NCBI GenBank assembly: GCA_003260075.1
Contig: QLIY01000550.1
Coordinates: 8,503-72,502 of the forward strand
Direction of reading: 5' to 3'
From: Phallusia mammillata
Taxonomy: Eukaryota; Chordata; Ascidiacea; Phlebobranchia; Ascidiidae
DNA: 64,000 bases
The notes beneath the pieces are model-generated. The model made no database searches. It was not told the DNA's origin and saw nothing but the letters and a program-made list of their open reading frames with translations. Position numbers and translations under genes: made by a program. Numbering within the stretch: position 1 is the first letter of the stretch; each line of letters opens with the position of its first letter. Below, piece after piece: positions 1-12,128 of the stretch.

Positions 1-130
1 GTTGCAAGTTAGCTATCTTGCCGCAACTTAGCGTTGCAAGTTAGCTAAGTTGCTGCAAGTTAGCTATGTTTCGTTGCAGGTTAGCTATCTTGCTGCAACT
101 TAGCCTAGCTATCTTGCAGCAACTTAATTT
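1..130. repeat. Short tandem/inverted repeat at the window edge
   Basis: About five degenerate copies of a unit around GTTGCAAGTTAGCTATCTTG lie in tandem, alternating with its partial reverse complement (GCAACTTAGC). The array is cut by the window start, so its full size is unknown. The unit is self-complementary enough to form hairpins. No gene is associated with it. Confidence 0.7.
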
Positions 131-1380
131 ATTCGACAACGGCGCCCCATAAATTGCAGGGGAAATTTTTCATTCAAAAACCTTTGCAGTTGACTATGGC
201 GCTTTTTACAATGGATTTGCTTTCGTTAATACACGCTGGTTGGCATTTAGCCTACTTGGTGTTGCAGGTCGTTAAAACTATTCGTTAACTAACTTCAAAC
301 GCTCTGCAAATCGAAATTTCTTCCTTTTTTAATACGAAATAAGCAGCATAGTGCTGCTCAGTATCTTTAATATTTAGGGTCCGCTTAGACCAAAAAACAA
401 CTACCGTTTCTCAAAAAGGCCTTTATTATTATTTAATTGTCGTTTTTAGGTCTACCGTACAGTTGTTTGGAACGGTTGAACGCCTCAAGTTTCTGCTTGT
501 AATTGGAGATTTATCTCTAGGAACAATAACACTAAGAGGCAGAACTCCATGAAATTTATTAGGTAGCATTGTTTTGAAACGATGTTACAAAGGTCATGAT
601 CATTTTTCACCCAAAAGTTAACAAAACGGATAAAATACTTCGTCGTCAGTCAACAGCGGGTCAGTCAAACGCTATGTTGGCACCACGATAGCTCAAATTT
701 GTCATATAAGTAGTGTATAAGCCGCTTCATAAGGTAGCTGTCTTGTTGGCGTCTCACATTATTGCAACAACAACAAAATTATACCAGAATAAGAGATTGC
801 GAAGAGCTTCAGGGCAATAACGAAAGATTGTAAAACAGTAGAAATGTACAGAAAAGTTGAAAGACAGGGCAACAATAATGCGCAAGTAAAAAAGGTAAAA
901 AACAAACAATTGAATTGGAGTTCACATAAAAATGGCTTCACAGAACTTTGGTTTAGACAAAGTTGCGACTCCGTACCTAACTAGACGATAGGACAAATGA
1001 TTTCGGTCAAAGTTCAAAAACAAAGAAAATTTTGATATTTTTGTGGGTGCCGCTATCTTAAAGCGTCTGGTCTGTGGTGTACTAACTTATCTGGCACAAA
1101 TACGAGTTCATTATAAATCAAGCAAAAGTTTTAAGTTATACATAATGAACGTAGTCGCACAGTGGACTACCGCTGCGTAAGAGTCATATTTTGAACGCAA
1201 TTGCAAACAAAATTGTACTGCAGAGCACGCATATCTGAGACACATGCAAAAAGCTCGTGTAAACGAGGTACGAGCAAACAACACTACAAGTCTGGAGATA
1301 GCGCGAAGGCAAGAAATTCGTGTAATTTTATCAATTGAGGATACCAAGCCAACACTGATACACGAATGTCGACTTTTACG
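131..1380. other. Sequence downstream of the SCHIP1-like gene
   Basis: No supported exon is seen. The part next to 1381 is probably 3' UTR of the minus-strand SCHIP1-like gene. The short open frames here lack family resemblance and splice context. Confidence 0.5.
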
Positions 1381-4300
1381 TCATACAGTCGTTTCCGGTC
1401 CAAGGGAGTTAAGAATCGCCTTCATGTCTTCGATGTCCACCAACTTAGCGTCTTGCTGGGTCTGCAACTCGTCTCTCTCCACCAGCAGCGTGACAAGGCC
1501 TTCGTTTAACGCTGCGCAGAAGTGCATGTAATTGAATATTAGTCGTTCCATTTACCACAAAGGCTTCTGTAGGTCACTATTGGCGGTTTGTCAAACAAAC
1601 TCATTTCTATCAGTGTTTAACTTTGACCATAGAAAAATTAAAAAAATTGACATAAAATTGGACTAGATGTTTTTGTTCCGATCAATAGCGCTGCTATTAA
1701 CCTGATAGCAGCGTAAAACATAGTCGAAACTACAGTTGTAAATGATTACATGTTTTACATGCGTTAATTTAAGTTCTATTTATGTGCAAATATCAAACTA
1801 CCTTGTTTCTTCGTATGCATGTCGTTTAATATTAATTGCAGTTGACCCATCGTCATTTGTCGACAATCGTGCTTGGAAAGAGTAAAAGCTTTTATCTTGG
1901 CATTGATGTCGTCGTTAAGACTTACGCTCAGCTGGAAACATGAAACTCATAAAATTAAGGACCACCAATCGATACGTAAGACGTAACAAGCCAACAAACC
2001 AGTTTATGGACGATCGAAGAGTTTTTCGTCAGTTTGTTCTTTTGTCTGTCTTCCTCTGCTTGTTCCTTAGCTCTCTGGTATGCCTGTGCAAGTTGGTACC
2101 TTGCCTCTAACTCCATTTCTTCATGCTTGCTTCGCCCACTTCTCAGATCTTCAATATATTAGAGTAATATAATTAACTACACTTAGTGACAGAAATATGT
2201 GGTAAATGCAACCTGGTAAAAGAGTGTATGTATTAGCTAAATTTGAATTGGAGTTAATTTTATAAAGTACAACACAATTTAAAATCAAATTTTAAGTTGT
2301 TTTGCATTTAGGTGGGCAAAAAACACTTAACTAGACTATACATAAACAATCAATAATGCACAAACTTTCAATTTACTATTTCAAATTGGCATATTTGAAT
2401 GCTACTTACCATGATGACTGTGGTGTATAATTGTGCTGTCAGAGTTGGTGGTGGTGCTTAATGATGACAAGGAAGATGTTGGACTGGATGCATCAGATAA
2501 GCGGTGTTGCCTCATGTAGCCCTTCCCATACCCACGAGGTGATGCAAAGTAAGGAGATGCTGTAGGTGAAGCTGATGACGAGTTTGTTTCCTTTGCAGTC
2601 TGAGATTTTTCGCCACTTGAGTTATTTTCGCTTTCATCAGATGAGCAAGATTCATTAATATAACAAATCTGCAGGCTTTGATTACTGGATGAATAAGACC
2701 TCTCAAACCTGAAAAGTAAAACAATGTAATTTGCATATTTTTGACTTCAACATTGTGATTATCAAGACTTACCTGGGTTGTTGCCAAGGTTTTTCACCTC
2801 CATAACTTGTATCCTCCTCATCAGGATATGGCATAGACAACTTTTTGCGAATCAACTCTCTATCCAGCTTTTGCTTCTACAAAATAATAAGAAAGAACTA
2901 TTAACTCATCAGTGATAGTGGATTCGGTCAAACAATAAAATAATATTTATTTGGTAAATATCATGATAAACATTAAACTGCAGATTACAACAAACTACCT
3001 CTTTCAGTGATAAAACTTTCCGCCGGACTTTGGTAAGGTCCTTTTTACCATCAACAGTAGTCAAGGACCTAAACTCACTATTAGCACCAGAGCAACCATT
3101 TTTTGCTGGTGAAACTTCTGATGTAGCACTTTCACAAAAACCACTGTCACATTCCACTGATTTACATTGTCTCATAGGTTGCAAAGGTTTATTTTTGTGA
3201 TGTAGGTGCAACAAAAGCTCTCTGAGAGTCAATGTGGCACATGATAGTTCCAACAGGTAGTCCCTTTTCTGCCACACTGCTCCCACACCATTGGACATAA
3301 TTTTTGGCATTTCATTATCTAAACTATCGTTGGATACTGAAACAGCCATGTTCCTATTGAGCTAACAACTTTTAGTGACAAGATCATGAAATGTCACACA
3401 AATATCATCAGCTACATCAACCTTTAAACAGCTGTTGATTGACAGCTACTGCTCCAACCACTCCAAAGAGTTGAAATAAAGCTGCTAAAGTGAACTAACT
3501 CACGCTTCAGACAGTTGGCCGAAGAGAGTAAGTTATGGCTGGGAATTGCAGACCTTAATAAATCACAAGGGAAAAAGGGAATAATCACATTTGAAAAGGA
3601 GGTCAGGCAGCAGCACAAACAGTAGATCCAATAGGCTTTTAACTCTAAATAGGTAACTCAAACAAAAGCCTTTGGTTGTAAACTACAAGAAACACAACTG
3701 TAACATACTAAAATAATTGTCTGTGCTGCAAATCTTAACATTGACATGGTCTTATCACAATCAAAAATCAATTTGTGCAAAAAGTATCAAATACATATTT
3801 TCCAAAAGATATATATATACTCAAGTTTTTATCATTGAAACCTTTTAAATACTCTAATCTGCCACTTATGTGCCATAAACAGCACCTACTTTTAAGTTTT
3901 AAACAAGAGAAATACCCCATTTGCACAAAACCAGTTGTATCACCAGGTTTGATTTGATGGTGTAAATAAGTTACAGCCAATAAAAGCATCTGCAGAGTTC
4001 AAACAACAGCTACATAAGGCCAAAGTCCACATTAGGCAGATATGGTGAAATGGCTGACTGGACAACATGCCATAAAGCATGTCTACAAAAAGTTATTACT
4101 GAATGCACAGTAAAATTTAACTGCTAAGGTCACATGTTTCTTTACAACACTATTCTCTTACTCAATGTTTACATGGTGGTACTGAATGAAAAAACATGTC
4201 ACTATTATCTCATCTACTCTACCTTTTTGAAATATGCTGTTTTGTTTTGTACCACTTTATGCTCAAAATCTATTGTGCAGCGAGTAGCAATAGGGCTACT

Positions 4301-6655
4301 ATCTGCACCAATATTCAGCATTTCACCATATTATTAGCTTTTTTGTCATCAGACAGACAATAAACATCACATCAGGTACCAGGTTTTTTTTTCTTCTTTA
4401 CAGAAGGCATTGCTAAAAAACTGTAACCTCTAAGTGGCTGAGTTAGTTCTGTTTTTACATGGTTACCTATGTTCATACATATATATATATATCAAACATC
4501 ACTTTCGCTTTACATGCCTATTGTGCCACACAATCACCTCGGGTTAGCATTTTAAATAACGCTAGGTGTTTTTGCCATTGCAAAGATATAAAATTAGATA
4601 TTTTACAGCACATAAACTATCACATTTAAATACTGGTTATTGGTCAACTCGACTACTGATAATAATCGCTATTGGACCAAAAAAACACAATTATTTACCA
4701 ACAACCAACAGAAAAACCATAAATTATGTTAAACCTAAAATTTATATATCTCTACCTGAAAAGAGTTTCTGCTTGACCTCCGTGTTCTCCCACCGAAAAC
4801 AAATTTATCAGATTTGTCGAGCTGATTAGATGCTTCACTGGAACTTGATTTTTCTTTTTGTACTTTTGCTATTTGGTCCTCAAATGAAGACCAGTTGCTG
4901 AGAAGGTTTTGGTTGATTTTACCATCCAGTAAAGCAGCATTGTTGACTGCGATATGATTGTCTTGAACCAATGGTTTGGATTCCTGGTCCATTTGCCAAA
5001 AAAGTGTTGGATTGTCATCTGCTGTTTGCGATGATGAAAAATATGCTTCAGATGTTAAGTCTGAATCATCCCATGAAGCTTGGAGATCTGATTGTATTTT
5101 TGTCAATTCACCAGCTGCAGTTTGTTGATGTGATGAGTGTAACTGAGTTTGGTTTTCATCTTCATAGATTGGCTTAATTTCTTCAGTAACAGTCTGCTGG
5201 TCTTTCTCATAGTCCTCAGCAAGTTGTTCAAATACTCGCCTGTAAAATAAAAATAAAAAAAGTAAAAAAAAAAAGTTTTATACCCTTTATTGACATAAAA
5301 ACTACTATAAGCAGCAAAGTACAAACCGTCTATACTCGAGATACGCTTCTGTCTCAAATTCAGATCCTGCAGATCGCATATCGAAGTGCCCAGCTACTGG
5401 TGGTTGACTATAAATATTCATTTCTGCATTTTTTTGATCACTTGTTGGTTCTAAGTGGTTCAGTTCCTGTTAATAAAGACAAGCTACTATGATTATGAAT
5501 TAAAACTACACGTTTTAATTTACACGTTAGGTCAAGGTGTTGCATTGTCTTTAGGAAACACAAAGCCATTTGATTCTGCAGGTCTTGAACTAAAAAAACA
5601 CAAGCACCTAAATAGAAATATATACTCATTCCCAAAGTGAGATTAACAGTCTCAATAAACAAAAAACACCAGCTGCATAAAAAGCTAATCTGCTTACTCT
5701 AAAAGTGAAATTCAACACATACTAAAGTGAATAGGCAACAAACTTCAAACATGCTTTCATTTTAGAGTAGACGCGAGACATTATCAAAATCTCATTACTT
5801 TAGCAAATCTTAAGTTTCATCGGTAATGTAATGTTCATTAAAAAGATTAAATTGATGATGACTTGACGATTAGTTCACGTTGCCTGTTTCTGTCAAGCAA
5901 CTCGATTAAAATTTCCCTTTTCAAAATTACCACAACAAAGAAACAATAAGACTTGCCCATGGAAAGGAAACAGACAGCTTGCGCGAAAGTGGTCGCGAGT
6001 CGCGACTGCTGCCCAACATAACACTTTTATGACGTCATAACAAATAACACAGCCTAGCGGCAAATAATGAAAGTTTTTGTGTTTCTAAACTTGGTGTTAT
6101 TTTCGACATGAACAACTGAAGCCTAACACTCATGTAATTTTGCGACTATCGTTATGACTAGGCATGGGTTTCCCGTTTAAAGTTTAAAAAACGCCCATTA
6201 CTACTGTTAGTAATTAAGTGCAAATCCACACAGACGCTAAGATCTGAACGATGTTTTGGTATTTTACTGATAAAAACATGTTTGTCATTTGCCACTGCTT
6301 ACTACAAACATACTTTTGACGGTTTCCGTCAATACCACTTTACCGTTGTGACAGATTAAACATATTTAAGAACATTGTGCCTGAAGTAAGCTAAACGCAG
6401 TAAATTAGTGTTTTTGAAAATTAATTACCAAAAACAACAATAAGCTTAGCTCACAATTGATACCATATAGAATAGACCTTGTGCGCTCATATTAAACGCT
6501 TTGTGGCAAGTAAATGATGATGCACGTCTAACAATGCCCCCCCTGGTCAAGAACAAAAAACATACCTCCAATGGTATGTCTTCGTCCGCAATCAGTTTGT
6601 CAAAATATGAAAATCTTCGTCTTTGAAAACCAATCCCGATTTTAGCAGTTTCCAT
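1381..6655 (-). CDS. schip1: Schwannomin-interacting protein 1 (SCHIP1)-like
   Basis: Nine exons (minus, 5' to 3'): 6655-6566, 5466-5327, 5239-4756, 3361-2999, 2876-2773, 2708-2410, 2148-2000, 1931-1802 and 1511-1381 (stop TGA). All phases agree, giving 629 aa. The C-terminal half matches vertebrate SCHIP1: IRKKL followed by LQICYINES (about residue 405; human LQICFVNDS); an Ala/Glu-rich helix; QMTMGQLQLILNDMH (about 568); and LNEGLVTLLVERDEL with DAKLVDIEDM at the end (human LNEELVQLLLIRDEL, DAMLVDIEDL). The last two exons form the conserved coiled coil, which in SCHIP1 binds merlin/schwannomin. The N-terminal ~390 residues are Ser/Asp/Glu-rich and I do not recognise them. The intron 2709-2772 is only 64 bp. 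Assignment of the 3' half is firm. The first four exons are supported only by open frame, splice sites and phase, and exon 4 contains an internal Met (3349) that could be an alternative start. Confidence 0.8.
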
Positions 6656-8829
6656 TGTCACGGACTCTCTGCATCGGCCACTCAATAGGAAATATACTCA
6701 CTGGACTTCAACTGTTTAATAAATCTGCAAAAGATACACATAGGTATAACGTAGTTACATATTGCAACATAGGCTACAACTTAACTAGCGCGTCAACCTG
6801 TCGTCAGTTGTCAGGATGTATAGGCCTATGTGCAAGATTATACCTCACTCGATTGACCGTGCGTTTCATGGAGTATGGGCTTACAAGTAACTTCCCAGAA
6901 ACGCCACCCCTATTTTTCTCTACATGCTTTTCAATTCATTTAGCTTCCTACCAACCTTCAATCGTTTCCCGTAATATGCGACACCACATAGCTTATAACC
7001 CCTCGCTTGCACACTGTACTATGGCCGTTTTCGCAACATACGCCTGTCACCAACAGGATTTCGGATGGTACAAAGTACAGGGGACTGAACTCTGTTTGTT
7101 TACACTCTGGTCAACTTGTCCGCGTAACATCCCAATGTGAGTTTTGTTACCGATGCGCTCAAGCTATATAAAAAAAGAACTTACAGGAAAGTAAGTTGCG
7201 CCACATTGTAATTTCGATTTTTTATGGGGGATTTTACAATAGTTCCTATTTTCCATCAACCGGTTTCCACCGATTGGGAATTTTTGCAGAGCGCGTTTTT
7301 GCGGCTCGCACTATAGTGCAATTTGCTACAATATGAATACAGTTTCGTCTAACTTTCCACCAGCAGCTCTAAAGTAAGGACGTATAAATCAACCAAATGA
7401 TCCGGGTATATTGGGGTTTAATTATAAATAAAACGGATGTTTATGTTTACACGAAATAAATCATTCAACTTCGGACAGCAGTCTGATAAACATAGGCGGA
7501 AAGGAAAAACTTGTTTGAAACGAAAGTATTAAAACTACTTATAGTATCCAATGCATGTGTATTTTTTTATTAAAGCCATACAGCGCGATTCGTAGCAGTA
7601 TAAATGACAATACCTTGATACACAAAAAATGTACAACGATTGGTTACGTGTAGCCTATAAATAGATTTTCAAGCAGATGAAATGATAGATCAGTATTTTT
7701 TATCCCTAAGGTAAATAAATTTCAGCCCACTGTTACTTATTGGATTTAAAAAATCATGTTTTTCTGTACGACATGTACTTTTTAGCATTTTTAAATAACA
7801 GTAGCCATGCAGTCTTTAAATTTGTTTTACAGATAATTCTTAAGGTGGGCTGCTATTATAATACCCTTACACATTTTCGTATATCTGGAATACACTGGCA
7901 CGCCTGTTAGTATTGTTAGTGCAATACTTAAACAAAACTTCTAGCTACAATTACTGTACGGTTACTACACGTGACGTGCACACTAGTTTTATGAAGAGTT
8001 TTAGATGACCTATTTGCCTAAAGCAGGGGTTCGTGTGTTTTTTTTCCAGGCCGCGAAGAAACAGTATATTATATGCTGGACATAAAAGCGCAACGCTAAA
8101 GAAAAATCATGTTTGTAGTGACTTAAGCAAACGGTAATGAAAGAGTTCATACCTAAGATTACCACATTTTTCTATGATAAATAGAAAGTGACATAAACTG
8201 AAAATAGTCTTAAACTATAGGGACTTTTGATTTCATTTCTCCCCAACAGGCTTCGTTGTATAACAATAGTTTTAGTTTTATATGTTTAACGTCAGTTTGT
8301 TAGCAAGTAGAAACTTGTCCAATATTTCCGTGTTAGCTACGCGTTGAAGTTCGCTTTCGGAATTAGTTAATAAAATACGCAAACATTACTATCATCAGCA
8401 AACAATACCAAGGTAGTCGAAATGTGGGTAATAACAGCAAGTGAGAGTGAACCACGATTTTTCAGTTCACTGTTGTAAACTACGAGTTAGATCTGTGGAA
8501 AATCAAAGGTCTCGATCCGTTTTCATGTGTAAAAACTGTTGTTAAATTCTGTTCTTAATATTTCAGTGCAAATCGTGCGGTAATGAAACATGGTACAAAC
8601 ACAACAGTAAAAAATCTGCACGGTATGTGCAATAAAAATGTCCACTGCTAGTGAGAATTTGACAGAAACAACTGTCTACAAATTGTGTTGATTACAGAAT
8701 AACGCACGTGTGTATTGCAACACAGCCACTACGGGCTATTTACTGCATACAAAAAACCGTAATTAATTTGCTAACAGCGTTTTATAATTGCACATTTTTT
8801 CGATTGTTCAATCAATTTAGGTGACGGTG
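6656..8829. other. Spacer between the SCHIP1-like and IQ-motif genes
   Basis: No exon with family support is seen. The 161-aa plus-strand frame at 6655-7140 runs through promoter-side sequence and into a repeat, so I do not count it. The stretch holds one copy of a dispersed repeat (7049-7341) and probably the SCHIP1-like promoter just upstream of 6655. Confidence 0.5.
7049..7341. repeat. Dispersed ~293-bp repeat, copy 1
   Basis: Nearly identical to 9762-10056, from ACCAACAGGATTTCGGATGG to ACAATATGAATACA. The main difference is the A/T-rich stretch in the middle. No clear terminal inverted repeat or target duplication is seen, so the class is undecided (SINE-like, LINE 3' end or solo MITE). 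Confidence 0.8.
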
Positions 8830-10849
8830 TTAAAATTCAATGAGGTCGACGTCCTTCTGTTCTGCCCTTTCTTTATCTGATGTTTCCTGAATGAAAACCT
8901 CCGTACTGTTAGCAACTTCATCTCTTTTGTCTTTGTATCGCCTCCAAGCTGACTGAATTCTGGAAATAAACAATGAACTTACTATTCCGTCGCATTCACC
9001 ATTGGCTGGTTTCAAAAGGTTACATACATGCCACGAAATAAGAACATTTGAGAAAGGCAACTATGAATAAATTTATTATTTATTTTAGATCCCTTAAGCC
9101 AATGTTTCTCAACCTAAGGATTGCACCATGTTCATGCCAAAAAAAGGAAAAACACATTCTAGTAATCAGTAGTGTGGGTTGCATGGTGTTGAAAATCCCC
9201 AATAACAAACAATTATTTCAAACCTCTGGTTCATGCAAACGAATTACATACATTGTTGCACAGTAGTTTAGGTGTCGGAATTTGTTTTTTCCGGTCAGAA
9301 TGCATTCTTCAATCTCAGTTTCCAATGTGTTACTGCAACAACATTTACATGAAAAATTTGAAGTACACTAATACAGTACACAACTTTCTACTTCTCTATC
9401 AGAATTTCTCCTTCTTCTACTTGTTCCATCTGTTTTTTATACCTCTTTGCTTCTTCCTACAAACATGCTTTGAAACAAACAACTGAAAGTAAAAACAACA
9501 ATAACAAGATTTACAAACCCTTTCAAACATTTCATATAACCGTGCAGTATAAATTTTTCTGCCCAGGTATCCACGAAAATGTTTTTGAATACAAGTAGCA
9601 GCCCAATTTTGAGGATCCTCCAGCTTCTTGTGATCCTGCAAAACATTAACATGACAACTAAACTGTGGAATCCCTTATTACACCATTCCAAGTACAACAG
9701 AACATGTTAGAGTTTCACGTACATAAAAAGGGCATTTTTTAATTTTAAACATTTTCCAAAAACCAACAGGATTTCGGATGGTACAAAGTACAGGGGACTG
9801 AACTCTGTTTGTTTACACTCTGGTCAACTTGTCCGCGTAACATCCCAATGTGAGTTTTGTTACCGATGCGCTCAAGCTGTATATATAAAAAAACCTTTCA
9901 GGAAAGTAAGTTGCGCCACATTGTAATTTCGATTTTTGATGGGGGATTTTACAACAGTTCCTATTTTCCATCAACTGGTTTCCACCGATTGGGAATTTTT
10001 GCAGAGCGTGTTTTTGCGGCTCGCACTATAGTGCAATTTGCTACAATATGAATACAAAAACTCTTTCATTTTTGTGAAGCAAGTGGAAGAACAGAATGGG
10101 TTGTGGTGTAAATAACACAGCAGTACACCACCAAGTATAACATGCTACAAATTTTACAAATCTTTTCATGCAATTCAGACATGGTGTTAAATAATTTTTA
10201 ATGGTTTAGGGGTGGATAAAATCAAACATATCAATCTGTACAATGTGAGGGCATGATGACTGTTGAAAGATATGACCACTTGACTGAAGAGTGTTTAGAA
10301 GTTGTTATTATCTGGTTAGTATGTAGTTCATAATCAACCTTAATTTAACTTAAATGACCATATAATACACAATAAGTACAAGAACTTATTATTTAATTAG
10401 ATAAAACAACAATTAGATTTACTTCATTTATGCTGGTAATCTGCTTGGCAATGGAAGGTGATATTCGATTCATCAAATCCAGATTTCTTATCATACGTAA
10501 CTGCCATATTTCACCATAATCAGGTTCCTGCAACACTGGAGCTGAAATAAATTTCACGTAAAAGCAAAAACAACAAAACATATAGCAACACAAAATGTGT
10601 ACAGAAAATGTGTCAAATTTAGGATCATTCAGAAGCAAAAATATAAAGGTAAACCACAAACAAAAAATGGTCAGTAATAAAACACTTACCTTCAATTTTT
10701 AACTCTGCCAACAAAAGATTGTACTCTTCATCTGTTAACTTTATGTCATTCAAGGGATTTGCATCGGCACCAACGTTTTCATTATCTGCAGACTCATCAG
10801 CACTGGAATTTTCTGTGCCATAACCACAATCTACTATCTGTGCCTCCAT
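8830..10849 (-). CDS. Small protein with two IQ motifs
   Basis: Five exons (minus): 10849-10690, 10541-10423, 9635-9519, 9456-9392 and 8959-8830 (stop TAA). Phases agree and give 196 aa. The N-terminus is acidic (Asp/Glu/Asn). Residues ~95-130 carry an IQ motif, AATCIQKHFRGYLGRK. After a charged helix, KIQSAWRRYKDKR is a second, degenerate IQ motif. IQ motifs bind calmodulin or myosin-type light chains, so a calmodulin-binding adaptor is the likely role. The join 9392/8959 relies on a weak GTAGAA donor; without it the protein stops three bases later, after one IQ motif. I do not recognise a specific orthologue. Lying directly upstream of SCHIP1 on the same strand recalls vertebrate IQCJ, but similarity beyond the IQ motif is not evident. 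Confidence 0.7.
9762..10056. repeat. Dispersed ~295-bp repeat, copy 2 (intronic)
   Basis: Second copy of the 7049-7341 repeat, in the same orientation, inside intron 2 of the IQ-motif gene. It contains a TATATATA stretch where copy 1 has a shorter A-run. Confidence 0.8.
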
Positions 10850-11780
10850 TGTTTAACTGTGGAAGAGCCAAGAAAAAAATGTTGCAACTATGAAAAATAA
10901 ATAGAGGCATGTAAATTTTTTTTAATTTTGTTGCATAAAGTGTGCTATTGTGTAATATGTGGATTGCACATCTGAAAAAATTGGTCACATATATATACAT
11001 TGTTTACATTACTGATGTATTAACATAATTTATGTGCTTTTCTTTTGTAAATTGGGAAATAAGAATAAACAAAATGGCCTAGGTTTATCGGAGGTTAGTA
11101 AATTGAATAATTCAATTGCTTAAAAATTGGTAACACCTGTTTTTAGGCAACATGATATTGATGACAAAACAAATTTCCTCTTACTTTTGGTGTTTTACCC
11201 CAATCCAAATGCCCTGTTAATTGAAGAACAATATTGTTTGTTATTTGACAAGCCGATATGTTAAAACACAAATCAAACTTTAGAACAATCTAATTTCCCG
11301 AAAACGTTTCGGCTGGTGCTTAATGCTGACTACTTGCAAGTACAACTAAAAAGTTTCAATTTCAAAGTGCGTGTGGTGCATAACAACAAAAAATACAGAC
11401 AGGATCTCCCTATTGTTACCACTGGGGGCAATAAAGAAGTCACGTTGCCATTTTTATTTTGTCATGGCATATAATAATTTTATTTTCCTGTTGTATGTGC
11501 AATTTATACAAGTCATCAATGCTGAAATTAAAATTTGGCGAAAAAATAAACATTTTTGGTATACCTGACACTAAAATCTTGTCCCTGGCCGTAAGCTTAA
11601 TATTCACCATTTTTGGGGGTCAACAAACAAACTACTTACATGGTGGATTAGAACAAAAAAAAATTAGTCGAGTCGTAGACCAAACTCAGTTCAAAGATAC
11701 GAATAAACATCGCTGGTTTCTTTTTTTTGATTTAGTACAGCAGTTTTATTACCGCGGCCCTTTTCAGCTATAGGCTACCT
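10850..11780. other. Upstream of the IQ-motif gene; no gene seen
   Basis: Probable promoter side of the minus-strand IQ gene. The open frames at 11371-11773 show no family resemblance and low-complexity composition. Confidence 0.4.
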
Positions 11781-12120
11781 CAGTGGTTCCCAAACTTTTT
11801 TCTTTGAAGGCGCATTTTACAAAAAACAAAAATTATTTGGCGCACTTCGAACATTTGAATAAAAAATATATTTGAATTTTTTATTTCAGTTTAAAATGGC
11901 ACAGCAAATTAGCTGACAAAGGCACTAACTATGAGGTCATAAAGCCGCTATACAGGTCACTCTCATATTTAAATAGCCTAGTTGAACATCTCAGAGACGT
12001 GGAGCATGTTGGCCTAGTGGTCTAAGCACCTGGTACTACTACTCTACTTGATTGATTTTAATTTCAATATTTTTTGCGGCACACCTAATGACATCTCGGC
12101 GCATAGTTTGGGAACCACTG
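11781..12120. mobile_element. Non-autonomous hAT-like element, 340 bp
   Basis: Terminal inverted repeats are CAGTGGTTCCCAAAC at the left and GTTTGGGAACCACTG at the right (exact). It is flanked by a perfect 8-bp target duplication GGCTACCT (11773-11780 and 12121-12128). The 8-bp duplication and CA(G)TGG termini are typical of hAT. It has no transposase. The interior contains TGGCCTAGTGGTCTAAG, which resembles a tRNA A-box. Confidence 0.9.
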
Positions 12121-12128
12121 GGCTACCT

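Noticed and set aside
1-130. CRISPR-like array
   Set aside because: The repeats are contiguous, degenerate and without unique spacers, in animal DNA.
6655-7140. 161-aa plus-strand frame upstream of the SCHIP1-like gene
   Set aside because: No domain, no splice context, and the end runs into a dispersed repeat.
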